From an uncultured Pseudokineococcus sp. (GTDB lineage Bacteria; Actinomycetota; Actinomycetes; Actinomycetales; Quadrisphaeraceae), in NCBI RefSeq assembly GCF_947495735.1, contig NZ_CANMAA010000015.1:20247-84246 (forward strand): a stretch of DNA of 64,000 nt, written 5' to 3'. The translations under genes and the position numbers were made by a program. Every line of letters begins with the position of its first letter. Positions within the stretch are counted from its first letter, which is position 1. Below are positions 36,810 through 43,931 of the stretch, one piece after another. Below the pieces are notes generated by a model that saw nothing but the letters and a program-made list of their open reading frames with translations, did not search any database and was not told the DNA's origin.

Positions 36810-37175
36810 AGCTGCGACGCCCTCGACGCCTGGGCACGCGCCGCGCCCAAGATCCTCACCGACCGCGCCCGCACCTACGGCGCGACCATCGGCTACGGCT
36901 ACGGCGACCTCGCCCGCGCCCTGTCCGCCCGCTCCGGGATCGCCACCCGCTCCCCGCTGCACACCTGGATCGGCGACGTCCTCGCCCGCGTCGCCGACAC
37001 CTGCGCCGACCCCGCGGGCGGCCACCCCCGCTGGACGCCCTGGTCATCCGCGAGGCCGACGGCACCGTCGACGGCGGCTACGCCGACGCCGTCTCCCGCA
37101 CCACCGGCACCGCCGCTGTGCCCGACCTGCTGCACGCAGCTGCCCGGCAACGAGCAGTGCGACCACTGCGACTGA
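36810..37175 (+). pseudogene. Decayed copy 2 of the zinc-ribbon gene
   Basis: About 365 bases are closely similar to the gene at 33868. The first 20 or so codons are missing, a six-base duplication gives GYGYG for GYG, a one-base deletion near 37020 shifts the frame, and most of the linker is deleted. The ribbon codons CPTC...CDHC and the stop survive in another frame. Not expected to make a working protein. It is followed 97 bases later by an intact DUF2200 gene. Confidence 0.85.
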
Positions 37176-37272
37176 CCCAGCCCGCAGGTACCCGGGCCCC
37201 CGGGGCGTCCCCGCGGCTAGCCTCGGCCGCGGGGACGCTGGCGCCCCCTCCCCCGAGCTGTTGGAGGCCGCC

Positions 37273-37680
37273 GTGGCCGGACACCGCATCTTCGGCACGC
37301 CGTTCGCGAGCATCTACCCGCACTACGTCGCCAAGGTCGAGCGCAAGGGGCGCCGCCGCGAGGACGTCGACACGGTGGTCTGCTGGCTCACCGGCTACGA
37401 CGCCGCCGGGCTCGAGCGGGCCCTGACCTCCGAGGTGGACCTCGAGACCTTCTTCGCGCAGGCGCCGGCGATGACGCCGCACGCCGCCGAGATCACCGGC
37501 CTCGTCTGCGGCGTGCGGGTCGAGGAGGTCGAGGACCCCCTCATGCAGAAGATCCGCTGGATGGACAAGCTCGTGGACGAGGTCGCCCGCGGCAAGCGGA
37601 TGAGCTCGGTCCTGCGGGGCAGCGCCCCGGACGCGCTCGCGGCCACCGGCGACGTGGCGCCGCCTGCGAGCGCCTCGTGA
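37273..37680 (+). CDS. DUF2200-family protein
   Basis: 135 residues. The HRIFGTPFASIYPHYVAKVERKGR start and the VCWLTGYD segment identify DUF2200, a small conserved bacterial family of unknown function. GTG 37273 follows TTGGAGG. A CGGCTAGCCT element about 50 bases upstream may be its -10 region. A broken copy lies at 54080-54330. Confidence 0.85.
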   Translation: MAGHRIFGTPFASIYPHYVAKVERKGRRREDVDTVVCWLTGYDAAGLERALTSEVDLETFFAQAPAMTPHAAEITGLVCGVRVEEVEDPLMQKIRWMDKLVDEVARGKRMSSVLRGSAPDALAATGDVAPPASAS

Positions 37681-37918
37681 GGTCGCCCGGCCCGTCGGCG
37701 TCGCTCGCAGACCTCGCCGGCGCGGCCGTGGCCGGGGTGGCCATCACGGCCCTCACCTGACGTCGTCCCTGGCCCGCTGCCCCGCGGGCACCGTCGCGGC
37801 CGTCACGTCGTCCGGCTGGACGACACGTGCGCCGGCACCAGCGGCGTCTACCGCCTCGACACGGCGGACGACCTGGCCTGGCTGTCCCACAGCCGACGGA
37901 GCGTCGCCGCACCCCCGG
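37677..37918 (+). other. Gap with possible gene remnant
   Basis: A 27-codon frame starts at a GTG overlapping the DUF2200 stop but has no recognisable product. Bases 37808-37915 read as protein-like sequence in one frame (VYRLDTADDLAWLSHSRRS) without a start, suggesting a gene remnant. Nothing can be named. Confidence 0.3.
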
Positions 37919-38554
37919 TCAGCCGCCCGACGCCGGCGCGCCGCCGGCCAGCAGGGCGAGGAGGTGCTCGACGGGCGCCGCCATGTCCATCTCGTCGTCG
38001 TACAGCCACTGCACCTGCAGGCCGTCGAGCAGGGCGACCATCACGGTGGCGAGCGTCGCCGGGTCGGCCCCGGGCGGCAGCTCGCCCGCAGCGCCCAGCT
38101 CGTCGAAGGCGACCTGCATGTGGCCCCTGATCGTCCGGAACCGCTGCACGAAGTAGTCGTGGGACGTGTGCCCGGGGTCCGTGGCCTCGGTGGACAGGCG
38201 GCTGTAGAGCTGGACCAGGCCGGGGACAGAGGCGTTGTGCCGGAGGAGCCGGGCGACCCCGGCCGCCATGTCGTCCATGCTCGTCAGGGGCGGCGGGTCG
38301 CCGCGGCCGTCCTCACCGGGACCTGACGCCTTCGCGGCGTGGTCCGCCTCGTCGCGACGCTGCAGGACCTCCGAGAGGAGGGCCTCCTTCGAGCCGAAGT
38401 GGTGCAAGAGCCCATTCTGGCTGATCCCGGCCTCGTCGGCGATCTGCTTGACCGTCGCCCTGCTGTAGCCGTCACGGGCGACGACGGCGAGCGCCGTCTC
38501 GAGGATCTGGGCGCGTCGGGCGACTCCCCTGGCGTACTGCCCCCGTGCGGCCAT
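37919..38554 (-). CDS. TetR-family regulator
   Basis: 211 residues. The helix-turn-helix (TVKQIADEAGISQNGLLHHFGSKEALL) is complete; the C-terminal half has a BetI-like helical ligand domain. It is divergent from the GH3 gene, which it may regulate. Confidence 0.9.
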   Translation of the reverse strand: MAARGQYARGVARRAQILETALAVVARDGYSRATVKQIADEAGISQNGLLHHFGSKEALLSEVLQRRDEADHAAKASGPGEDGRGDPPPLTSMDDMAAGVARLLRHNASVPGLVQLYSRLSTEATDPGHTSHDYFVQRFRTIRGHMQVAFDELGAAGELPPGADPATLATVMVALLDGLQVQWLYDDEMDMAAPVEHLLALLAGGAPASGG

Positions 38555-38586
38555 GCGGCGCAGGCTAACGACGCCGGACGCATGAG

Positions 38587-38630
38587 CCGCGCAGCGCCGG
38601 TGGACGGGCCGCGCAGCGCCGGTGGACGGG
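38587..38630 (+). repeat. 22-bp perfect tandem duplication before the GH3 gene
   Basis: Two identical 22-base units (38587-38608 and 38609-38630) lie in the gap between the TetR and GH3 genes. The element CGTACGCCGTACCG follows some 15 bases later. They may form a regulatory site. Confidence 0.8.
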
Positions 38631-38770
38631 CGTTGACCCCCAAAGCCGTACGCCGTACCGTCTTCGCAGGCCTGGCAGAGCAGCGCACCGCAGCGCCGCC
38701 CGCTCCGGCCCGATCACCCCCACCGGTCCACGGACACGCCGACGTGCCGTCCCGACGAGAGAAGTCCTCA

Positions 38771-41641
38771 GTGACACCACGTCCTCCCCGGGCATCCCGT
38801 GCCCTCGCCGTCACGACCGCCGCGGTCGCCCTCGCCGCGGGCCTGCAGGCACCGGCCTCGGCCGCACCCTCCGACGACGGCCTGGCGGTGGCGCGCGCCA
38901 TCGCCGACGAGGGCGTCGTCCTGCTGGAGAACGAGCAGCAGCCCCTGCCGCTGGCCCACGACGCGCAGGTCGCCGTCTTCGGGTCCACCCAGGTCGCGCC
39001 CTTCCTGGGCGGGGGCGGCTCCGGCGGCACGGTGGGCGCGCCGGGCGTCGGGCTGCTGGAGGCGATGCGTGACGAGGGCTTCCAGCTCGACGAGGACCTC
39101 GCCTCCCGCTACACCACCTGGTGGGAGGAGGGCGTCGACGGCGGCACCCCCGGCAAGGACCAGGACTACCGGCCGGTCACGGACACCGGTGGGGCCTTCG
39201 GCGAGTACGGCATCAACTCGGTGGCCCGGGCGGAGATGCCCCTCTCGCGTGACGTCGCCGCCGAGGCCGCCGCGTCGGCCGACACCGCCGTCGTGATCAT
39301 CGGGCGCAACGGCAGCGAGGTGTGGGACCCGCGCGTCGACGACCTCGAGCTGTACCCCGCCGAGCGGGAGATGGTCGACACCGTGGCGACCGCGTTCGAC
39401 GACGTCGTGGTGCTGTTCAACACCGGCGTCGCGATGGAGATGGGCTTCCTCGACGAGTACCCGTCCATCACAGCGGCCGCGATCATCTGGGCGCCCGGGC
39501 AGATCGGGATGCGCTCGGTCGCGGACGTGCTGTCGGGCGACGTCAACCCCTCGGGCAAGCTCCCGCACACCATCGCCTACGACACCGGGGACCACCCCTC
39601 GACGGCGAACTTCGGCGACTACGTCAAGCCGGAGAGCCAGCCGGGCCTGGACGAGTACTACGTCCAGTACGAGGAGGGCGTGTACGTCGGGTACCGCTAC
39701 TTCGAGACCTTCGACGTGCCGGTGCAGTTCCCCTTCGGCCACGGCCTGTCCTACACGTCCTTCTCCCGCGAGGTGCTCGACGTCGACCGCACCGACGAGG
39801 ACCTCTCGGTGGCGACCCGGGTGACCAACACCGGCGACGTGGCCGGCAAGGAGGTCGTCCAGGTGTACGTCTCCGCGCCCGACGGGGAGCTGGAGCACCC
39901 GACCGCCGAGCTGCGCGGCTTCGGCAAGACGGACCTGCTCGCGCCCGGGCAGTCGCAGGTCGTCACCACGACGGTGGACACCTACGGCCTGGCCTCGTGG
40001 AGCGAGGAGCGCGGCGCCTACCTGCTGGACGCCGGCACCTACACCGTGCGGGTCGGCGAGTCGGTGCGCGAGGCCGACGCTGCGGGCAGCTTCACGCTCG
40101 ACGCGCCCGTCGTCATCGACGAGGACCCGACCACCGGCACCGCCCTGCAGTCGCGCTTCGCCGACGCCGCCGCGAGGCTGACCGTCCTGTCGAAGGACGA
40201 CCCCGCGGGCACGACGCCCACTCCCCCGGCGACGGGCACCAGGACGGACTTCCGCGTCACGCCGCTGGGCCGCGGCATCAACGGCCAGGGCTCCGGCAAC
40301 CCCGAGGGGTTCCTCAACGCCCCCGGGGCCATGCCGGCCCTGACCGGCGGCGACCGCATCGCCCTCGCACCGGGGCAGGAGCCCGCCGAGATCCAGCTCG
40401 CGGACGTCTACGCCGACCCGACGCTCATGGACGCCTTCCTGGCCCAGCTCACCGACCCCGAGCTGGTCGCGCTGCACCTGCAGGGCGGCTTCAAGACGCT
40501 GGGCGTCGAGCGCCTCGGGATCCCGCGGACGCTCGCCCAGGACGGCCCAGCCCAGGTGAAGGCCCCGCCCGGCAGCGGCGGGTCCAACGGGACCGCCTTC
40601 CCGGTCGCCTCGATGCTCGCCGCCACGTGGAGCACCGAGCTCGCGCACCGGTACGGCGCCGCCGCTGGCGCCGAGGCCACGGCGCTCGGCCTCGACGCCT
40701 GGTACGCCCCGGGGGCGAACCTGCACCGCAACCCGCAGGGCGGGCGCAACTTCGAGTACTACTCGGAGGACCCCCTGCTGAGCGCCGGGATGATGGCGGA
40801 CGTCGTCGTCGGGGCCGGGGAGCAGGGCGTCACGGCCGTCGTCAAGCACTTCGCGCTGAACGAGCAGGAGACCAACCGCCTGGGCGTCGAGACCTACGTC
40901 TCGGAGCGGGCGCTGCGCGAGCTGTACCTCAAGCCGTTCGAGTACGGCGTCAAGGCCGGCGCCCTCGGGATGATGGCGGCGTTCCCCCGCATCGGGGAGA
41001 CGTGGGTCGGCGCGAGCTCGCCGCTGATGCAGGGCGTGGTCCGCGACGAGTGGGGCTTCGACGGGTTCGTCGTCTCCGACATCGCGATCGGCGCGTACAT
41101 GAACACCGTCAGCGCCTCGGCCGCCGGCACGGACCTCATGCTCTCGGTCCGTCCGACGTACGACTCCCGCGGCCTGGCCGACTTCTCCCGGGCGCTGACG
41201 GAGGACCCCGAGGCGACGCGCGCCGCGCTCGAGGCGAACGCGGAGAACGTCCTGACGTTCGTCATGACGACGCCGTCGTTCTCGACGGTGCTCGGCACCA
41301 CCGAGAACCAGCAGCGCCCGCTCGACCGCGGCGCGCTGCCGTACGCCTCGACCACCGTGCTGGGCGCGGACATCGACGGTCTGGTCGACCTCCGGGAGGC
41401 CTTCGCGGCCTACCAGGCCGAGGGCGCCGTCACGGATCCCCTCGCTCGTCAGGTCGAGCGGCAGCTCGCCACCGCGGAGCGGCTCGTCGCCCAGGGCCGT
41501 GAGGACCAGGCGGTCGCACGGCTCGAGATCGTCGCCCGTGCGCTCGCCAACCCGCCCGGGCGGAGCACGCTGACCGACGAGGCCGCCGGCCGGCTCGGCA
41601 CCGGCACGACGCGCGTGATCGAGGAGCTGCGCACGGCGTGA
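38771..41641 (+). CDS. Secreted GH3 beta-glucosidase with permuted domain order
   Basis: 956 residues. A Sec-type signal peptide (residues 1-35, ending APASAA) precedes the domains. The alpha/beta sandwich comes first (DEGVVLLENEQQPLPL to about 320), then a fibronectin-III domain (NTGDVAGKEVVQVYVS), and only then the TIM barrel (from about 480). The nucleophile Asp is in VVSDIAIG and KHFALNEQE is intact. The usual order is barrel first, so this is the inverted form known from a few beta-glucosidases. It should act outside the cell on beta-glucosides. Confidence 0.88.
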   Translation: MTPRPPRASRALAVTTAAVALAAGLQAPASAAPSDDGLAVARAIADEGVVLLENEQQPLPLAHDAQVAVFGSTQVAPFLGGGGSGGTVGAPGVGLLEAMRDEGFQLDEDLASRYTTWWEEGVDGGTPGKDQDYRPVTDTGGAFGEYGINSVARAEMPLSRDVAAEAAASADTAVVIIGRNGSEVWDPRVDDLELYPAEREMVDTVATAFDDVVVLFNTGVAMEMGFLDEYPSITAAAIIWAPGQIGMRSVADVLSGDVNPSGKLPHTIAYDTGDHPSTANFGDYVKPESQPGLDEYYVQYEEGVYVGYRYFETFDVPVQFPFGHGLSYTSFSREVLDVDRTDEDLSVATRVTNTGDVAGKEVVQVYVSAPDGELEHPTAELRGFGKTDLLAPGQSQVVTTTVDTYGLASWSEERGAYLLDAGTYTVRVGESVREADAAGSFTLDAPVVIDEDPTTGTALQSRFADAAARLTVLSKDDPAGTTPTPPATGTRTDFRVTPLGRGINGQGSGNPEGFLNAPGAMPALTGGDRIALAPGQEPAEIQLADVYADPTLMDAFLAQLTDPELVALHLQGGFKTLGVERLGIPRTLAQDGPAQVKAPPGSGGSNGTAFPVASMLAATWSTELAHRYGAAAGAEATALGLDAWYAPGANLHRNPQGGRNFEYYSEDPLLSAGMMADVVVGAGEQGVTAVVKHFALNEQETNRLGVETYVSERALRELYLKPFEYGVKAGALGMMAAFPRIGETWVGASSPLMQGVVRDEWGFDGFVVSDIAIGAYMNTVSASAAGTDLMLSVRPTYDSRGLADFSRALTEDPEATRAALEANAENVLTFVMTTPSFSTVLGTTENQQRPLDRGALPYASTTVLGADIDGLVDLREAFAAYQAEGAVTDPLARQVERQLATAERLVAQGREDQAVARLEIVARALANPPGRSTLTDEAAGRLGTGTTRVIEELRTA

Positions 41642-41649
41642 GGTAGCCA

Positions 41650-41695
41650 GGCACGACAGAGGGGCGGGTGCTGGCACCCGCCCCTCTGCCGTGCC
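41650..41695 (+). terminator. Strong hairpin terminator of the GH3 gene
   Basis: Arms of 22 bases (41650-41671 and 41674-41695) pair with one mismatch around two bases. It begins nine bases after the GH3 stop codon. Confidence 0.85.
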
Positions 41696-41789
41696 CTCCC
41701 GGAGGGCGGGCTCTGAGCGCCGCGGGCGCGACCTCGAGTCGTCGGGGGATCCGTGATGCACGCCCCTCGCCTCGGAGCCCTCCTGAGAG

Positions 41790-41886
41790 CAACCCGTCGG
41801 CCGTGCACGAGGTAGGCCACCCCCGCCCACGCAGGGGAGCCGCCGAGCTCTCCGTGCACATGCATCTCGGTGATCGGCTGGCTCAC
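41790..41886 (-). pseudogene. hipA-like toxin gene, N-terminal stub
   Basis: A GTG at 41886 overlaps the hipB stop by four bases. About 32 codons follow (TEMHVHGELGG...GVAYLVHGRRV) that resemble the first strands of HipA kinases. After that the similarity stops and the sequence runs into the gap before the GH3 terminator. The kinase domain is absent, so the toxin is dead. Short and therefore only moderately sure. Confidence 0.5.
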
Positions 41887-42185
41887 CGTCGCACCCGCTT
41901 CGGCAGCGACGCCGCGGCGCGCGCTCGGCCGAGGTCGGTCTGCCAGGGGTCGAGGGCCTCGACGAGGCGGTCCAGCGCACCGAGGGCGCGGGCGACGCCG
42001 AGGACGGTCTCCATGCTGACGCCGACCTCGCCGTGCTCGAGCCGACGCAGGGTGTCGCGGGAGATGCCTGCCCGCTCGGCGACCTGCTGGGCCGTGAGGT
42101 CCTGCAGCTTGCGCCAGGCGGCGAGCTGAGCACCGATGTCCTCGCCGGCGCGGCGCACGCGTGCGGGGGTCGTCTTGACGGGCAT
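41883..42185 (-). CDS. HipB-like XRE antitoxin, orphaned
   Basis: 100 residues: one helix-turn-helix (LTAQQVAERAGISRDTLRRLEHGEVGVSMETVLGVARAL), the HipB pattern. ATG 42185 follows AAGGGAG. It is followed only by a stub of hipA, so the antitoxin seems to have outlived its toxin and may act as a free repressor. Confidence 0.8.
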   Translation of the reverse strand: MPVKTTPARVRRAGEDIGAQLAAWRKLQDLTAQQVAERAGISRDTLRRLEHGEVGVSMETVLGVARALGALDRLVEALDPWQTDLGRARAAASLPKRVRR

Positions 42186-42207
42186 CCGGGCTCCCTTACG
42201 GCTGACA

Positions 42208-42238
42208 GATCAGTCATTGTCGTTAGCGACGACTGATC
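42208..42238. promoter_or_regulatory. HipB-type operator upstream of hipB
   Basis: Perfect arms GATCAGTC and GACTGATC (42208-42215, 42231-42238) are 15 bases apart, and a second inverted repeat GTCGTTAGCGAC lies between them. Position just upstream of the gene suggests autoregulation. Confidence 0.65.
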
Positions 42239-42374
42239 CGCCAGGCTCTGACGTCGCGAGCAGGCTGCGCCGGCCCGAGGGTTAGCCCAACCTCGGTCCC
42301 CTCCGACCCCCGTCGTACCCCGATGCAGCCAGCACCTGCGGTGGGGTCACAGCTTCCGCGGTCAAGCTCCCCGA

Positions 42375-42407
42375 TTCACGCTGACACACACTGTGCACTG
42401 GCGTGAA
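42375..42407. promoter_or_regulatory. Inverted repeat before the RES antitoxin gene
   Basis: TTCACGC and GCGTGAA, 19 bases apart, lie just before the ATG at 42427 and include the alternative GTG 42403. Probable operator of the toxin-antitoxin operon. Confidence 0.45.
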
Positions 42408-42426
42408 GGACGAGTACCGTGCTCGC

Positions 42427-43101
42427 ATGACAGCGACCGCGGGGCGCGAGGTCACAGCGGCGGACGCCCGCGAGCTGCAGGACGTGCTCACTGATGCGGG
42501 CACGAGCCTGTCGGTGGGCGACCTCGCCGCGGGGCTGCGGTCGCTGCTGCGGGGCCCGTCCGCGCGAGCCGAGGTGCCGCTGACGGCGGCTGAGCACGTG
42601 TACCTGCGCCAGCACTCGGGCCTGCCGGAGACGGGCGGTCCGGACCGCGCCCAGGCCGCGCTCGACGCCGGCGGTGAGGCGGTGGCGCGGCTCGTGGCCT
42701 CCAGCCTGTCGGCGGCGGAGGTCGCCCGTGCGGCAGGCGTGGACGACTCGACGGTCCGGCACTGGGTGCGCCGGGGCGAGGTCGTCTCCATCCCCGCGGC
42801 GCGAGGGCGCCGGTTCCCGGCCTTCCAGCTCGGCCCGGACGGGCGCCCCGTACCCGGGCTGCGGGAGGTGCTGGCCGCGCTGGTGGACGGCTTGCACCCG
42901 CTGTCGGTCGAGCGATTCCTGACGTCGCCGGACACCGACCTGGTCATCGACGACGAGCAGGTCAGCCCGCGGGAGTGGCTGCTGCAGGGCGGCGCGGTCG
43001 CCGAGGTCGTCGCCGTGGCCCGGGCTGTGGGCGTGCAGGCAGGCACGCGTCCGGAAGACAGCGCCGCCGGCGGCCCCGCCGGGTTGGTCGACCGCGGGTG
43101 A
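42427..43101 (+). CDS. Antitoxin of the second RES pair
   Basis: 224 residues. An N-terminal helical region is followed by a helix-turn-helix (LSAAEVARAAGVDDSTVRHWVRRGEV) and a C-terminal region (PVPGLREVLAALVDGLHPLSVERFLTSPD) that corresponds to the toxin-binding end of RES antitoxins. ATG 42427 is preferred over GTG 42403 because the latter lies inside an inverted repeat. It overlaps the toxin gene by four bases. Confidence 0.75.
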   Translation: MTATAGREVTAADARELQDVLTDAGTSLSVGDLAAGLRSLLRGPSARAEVPLTAAEHVYLRQHSGLPETGGPDRAQAALDAGGEAVARLVASSLSAAEVARAAGVDDSTVRHWVRRGEVVSIPAARGRRFPAFQLGPDGRPVPGLREVLAALVDGLHPLSVERFLTSPDTDLVIDDEQVSPREWLLQGGAVAEVVAVARAVGVQAGTRPEDSAAGGPAGLVDRG

Positions 43102-43733
43102 CCCACCTGCCCGACCCGCCGTCGCCGGCGGTTCTGCGTCAACGGGGGTTCACGGCGGTGACGCTGCCAGCGGGGACGCCGCTGTGGCGGGTGCACCTCG
43201 CCCAGGGGCCGTACGCGCTGCCGTGGGACACGGCGCGCCGCTTCGGTCCGCTGGAGCGCTTCGACCCGCACCCGCCACCGCCCGGACCCCACCCCGAGGT
43301 CGGCGTGCTCTACACGGCCACGACCCTGGTGACCTGCCTGGCGGAGGTGTTCCAGGCCACCCGCGTCATCGACCGGGTGCACCTGCGGCCGACAGCGACA
43401 TCATGGCGGACGACCCGCGACCTCATGCTGATCGACCTGCAGGGGCAGGCCGCGCTGCGCCTCGGCGCCGCAGAGTCGATCAACGGGACGGCCCGCCGCT
43501 CCCGGACCCAGGCGTGGGCGCGCGCTCTGGTCGCCGCCTTCCCGACCGTGGACGGCTTCCGGCACCGCTCGGCGATGGACGGCGGCGACTGCGTGTGCCT
43601 CGTCGTCGGGCCGCACGCGGACGGGACCACCGCGCTGCCCGAGAACCCGGAGTTCTCCCGGCCGCTCGACGAGGTGGCCATGGGCGACGTCGCGGCCGAG
43701 GCCGCCGGGCTCCTCGGGTACGACGTCGTCTGA
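43098..43733 (+). CDS. RES-domain toxin of the second pair
   Basis: 211 residues. Pattern: LWRVHLAQGPYALPWDTARRFGPLERFD, then GVLYTATTLVTCLAEVFQATRVI. Conserved Arg and Glu positions of the RES family are present, consistent with NAD+ cleavage. GTG 43098 overlaps the antitoxin stop (GTGA). Unlike in the pair at 28430-29646, the motif is close to the long RES form of mycobacterial type. Confidence 0.82.
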   Translation: MTHLPDPPSPAVLRQRGFTAVTLPAGTPLWRVHLAQGPYALPWDTARRFGPLERFDPHPPPPGPHPEVGVLYTATTLVTCLAEVFQATRVIDRVHLRPTATSWRTTRDLMLIDLQGQAALRLGAAESINGTARRSRTQAWARALVAAFPTVDGFRHRSAMDGGDCVCLVVGPHADGTTALPENPEFSRPLDEVAMGDVAAEAAGLLGYDVV

Positions 43734-43768
43734 CACGAGCGCGCACGACACGTCCCCAGCCGACCCAT

Positions 43769-43784
43769 GTTTCCCCCACGTTTC
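43769..43784. promoter_or_regulatory. Candidate GlnR box
   Basis: GTTTC-N6-GTTTC reads GAAAC-N6-GAAAC on the other strand, close to the b-box spacing of actinobacterial GlnR sites, and lies upstream of a nitrogen operon. The second half deviates from the a-box GTNAC, so this is tentative. Confidence 0.4.
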
Positions 43785-43851
43785 GGGCAGCCCCCTCTCG
43801 AATGACATCCCGGGCCCCATATCTCGCGCACGTAAAACAATGTGGACGGCT

Positions 43852-43881
43852 TTGACGCGACGGAATATCCCGCCCTACGTT
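43852..43881 (+). promoter_or_regulatory. Promoter of the nitrogen operon
   Basis: TTGACG (43852-43857), an 18-base spacer and TACGTT (43876-43881) fit a housekeeping promoter. The start of transcription would leave about 45 bases of leader before ATG 43932. The surrounding sequence is less GC-rich than the coding DNA. Confidence 0.6.
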
Positions 43882-43931
43882 TCGCAGCGCTTCCATGTGG
43901 GGGCACTTCATTGCGTGAGACGGAGACCCCC

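Noticed and set aside
37677..37760. 27-codon frame overlapping the DUF2200 stop
   Set aside because: Too short, no family and no ribosome site of its own; kept only as a note on the gap.
38768..42217. Leftward open frame of 1149 codons opposite the GH3 gene
   Set aside because: Antisense shadow caused by high GC; the rightward frame carries a complete enzyme.
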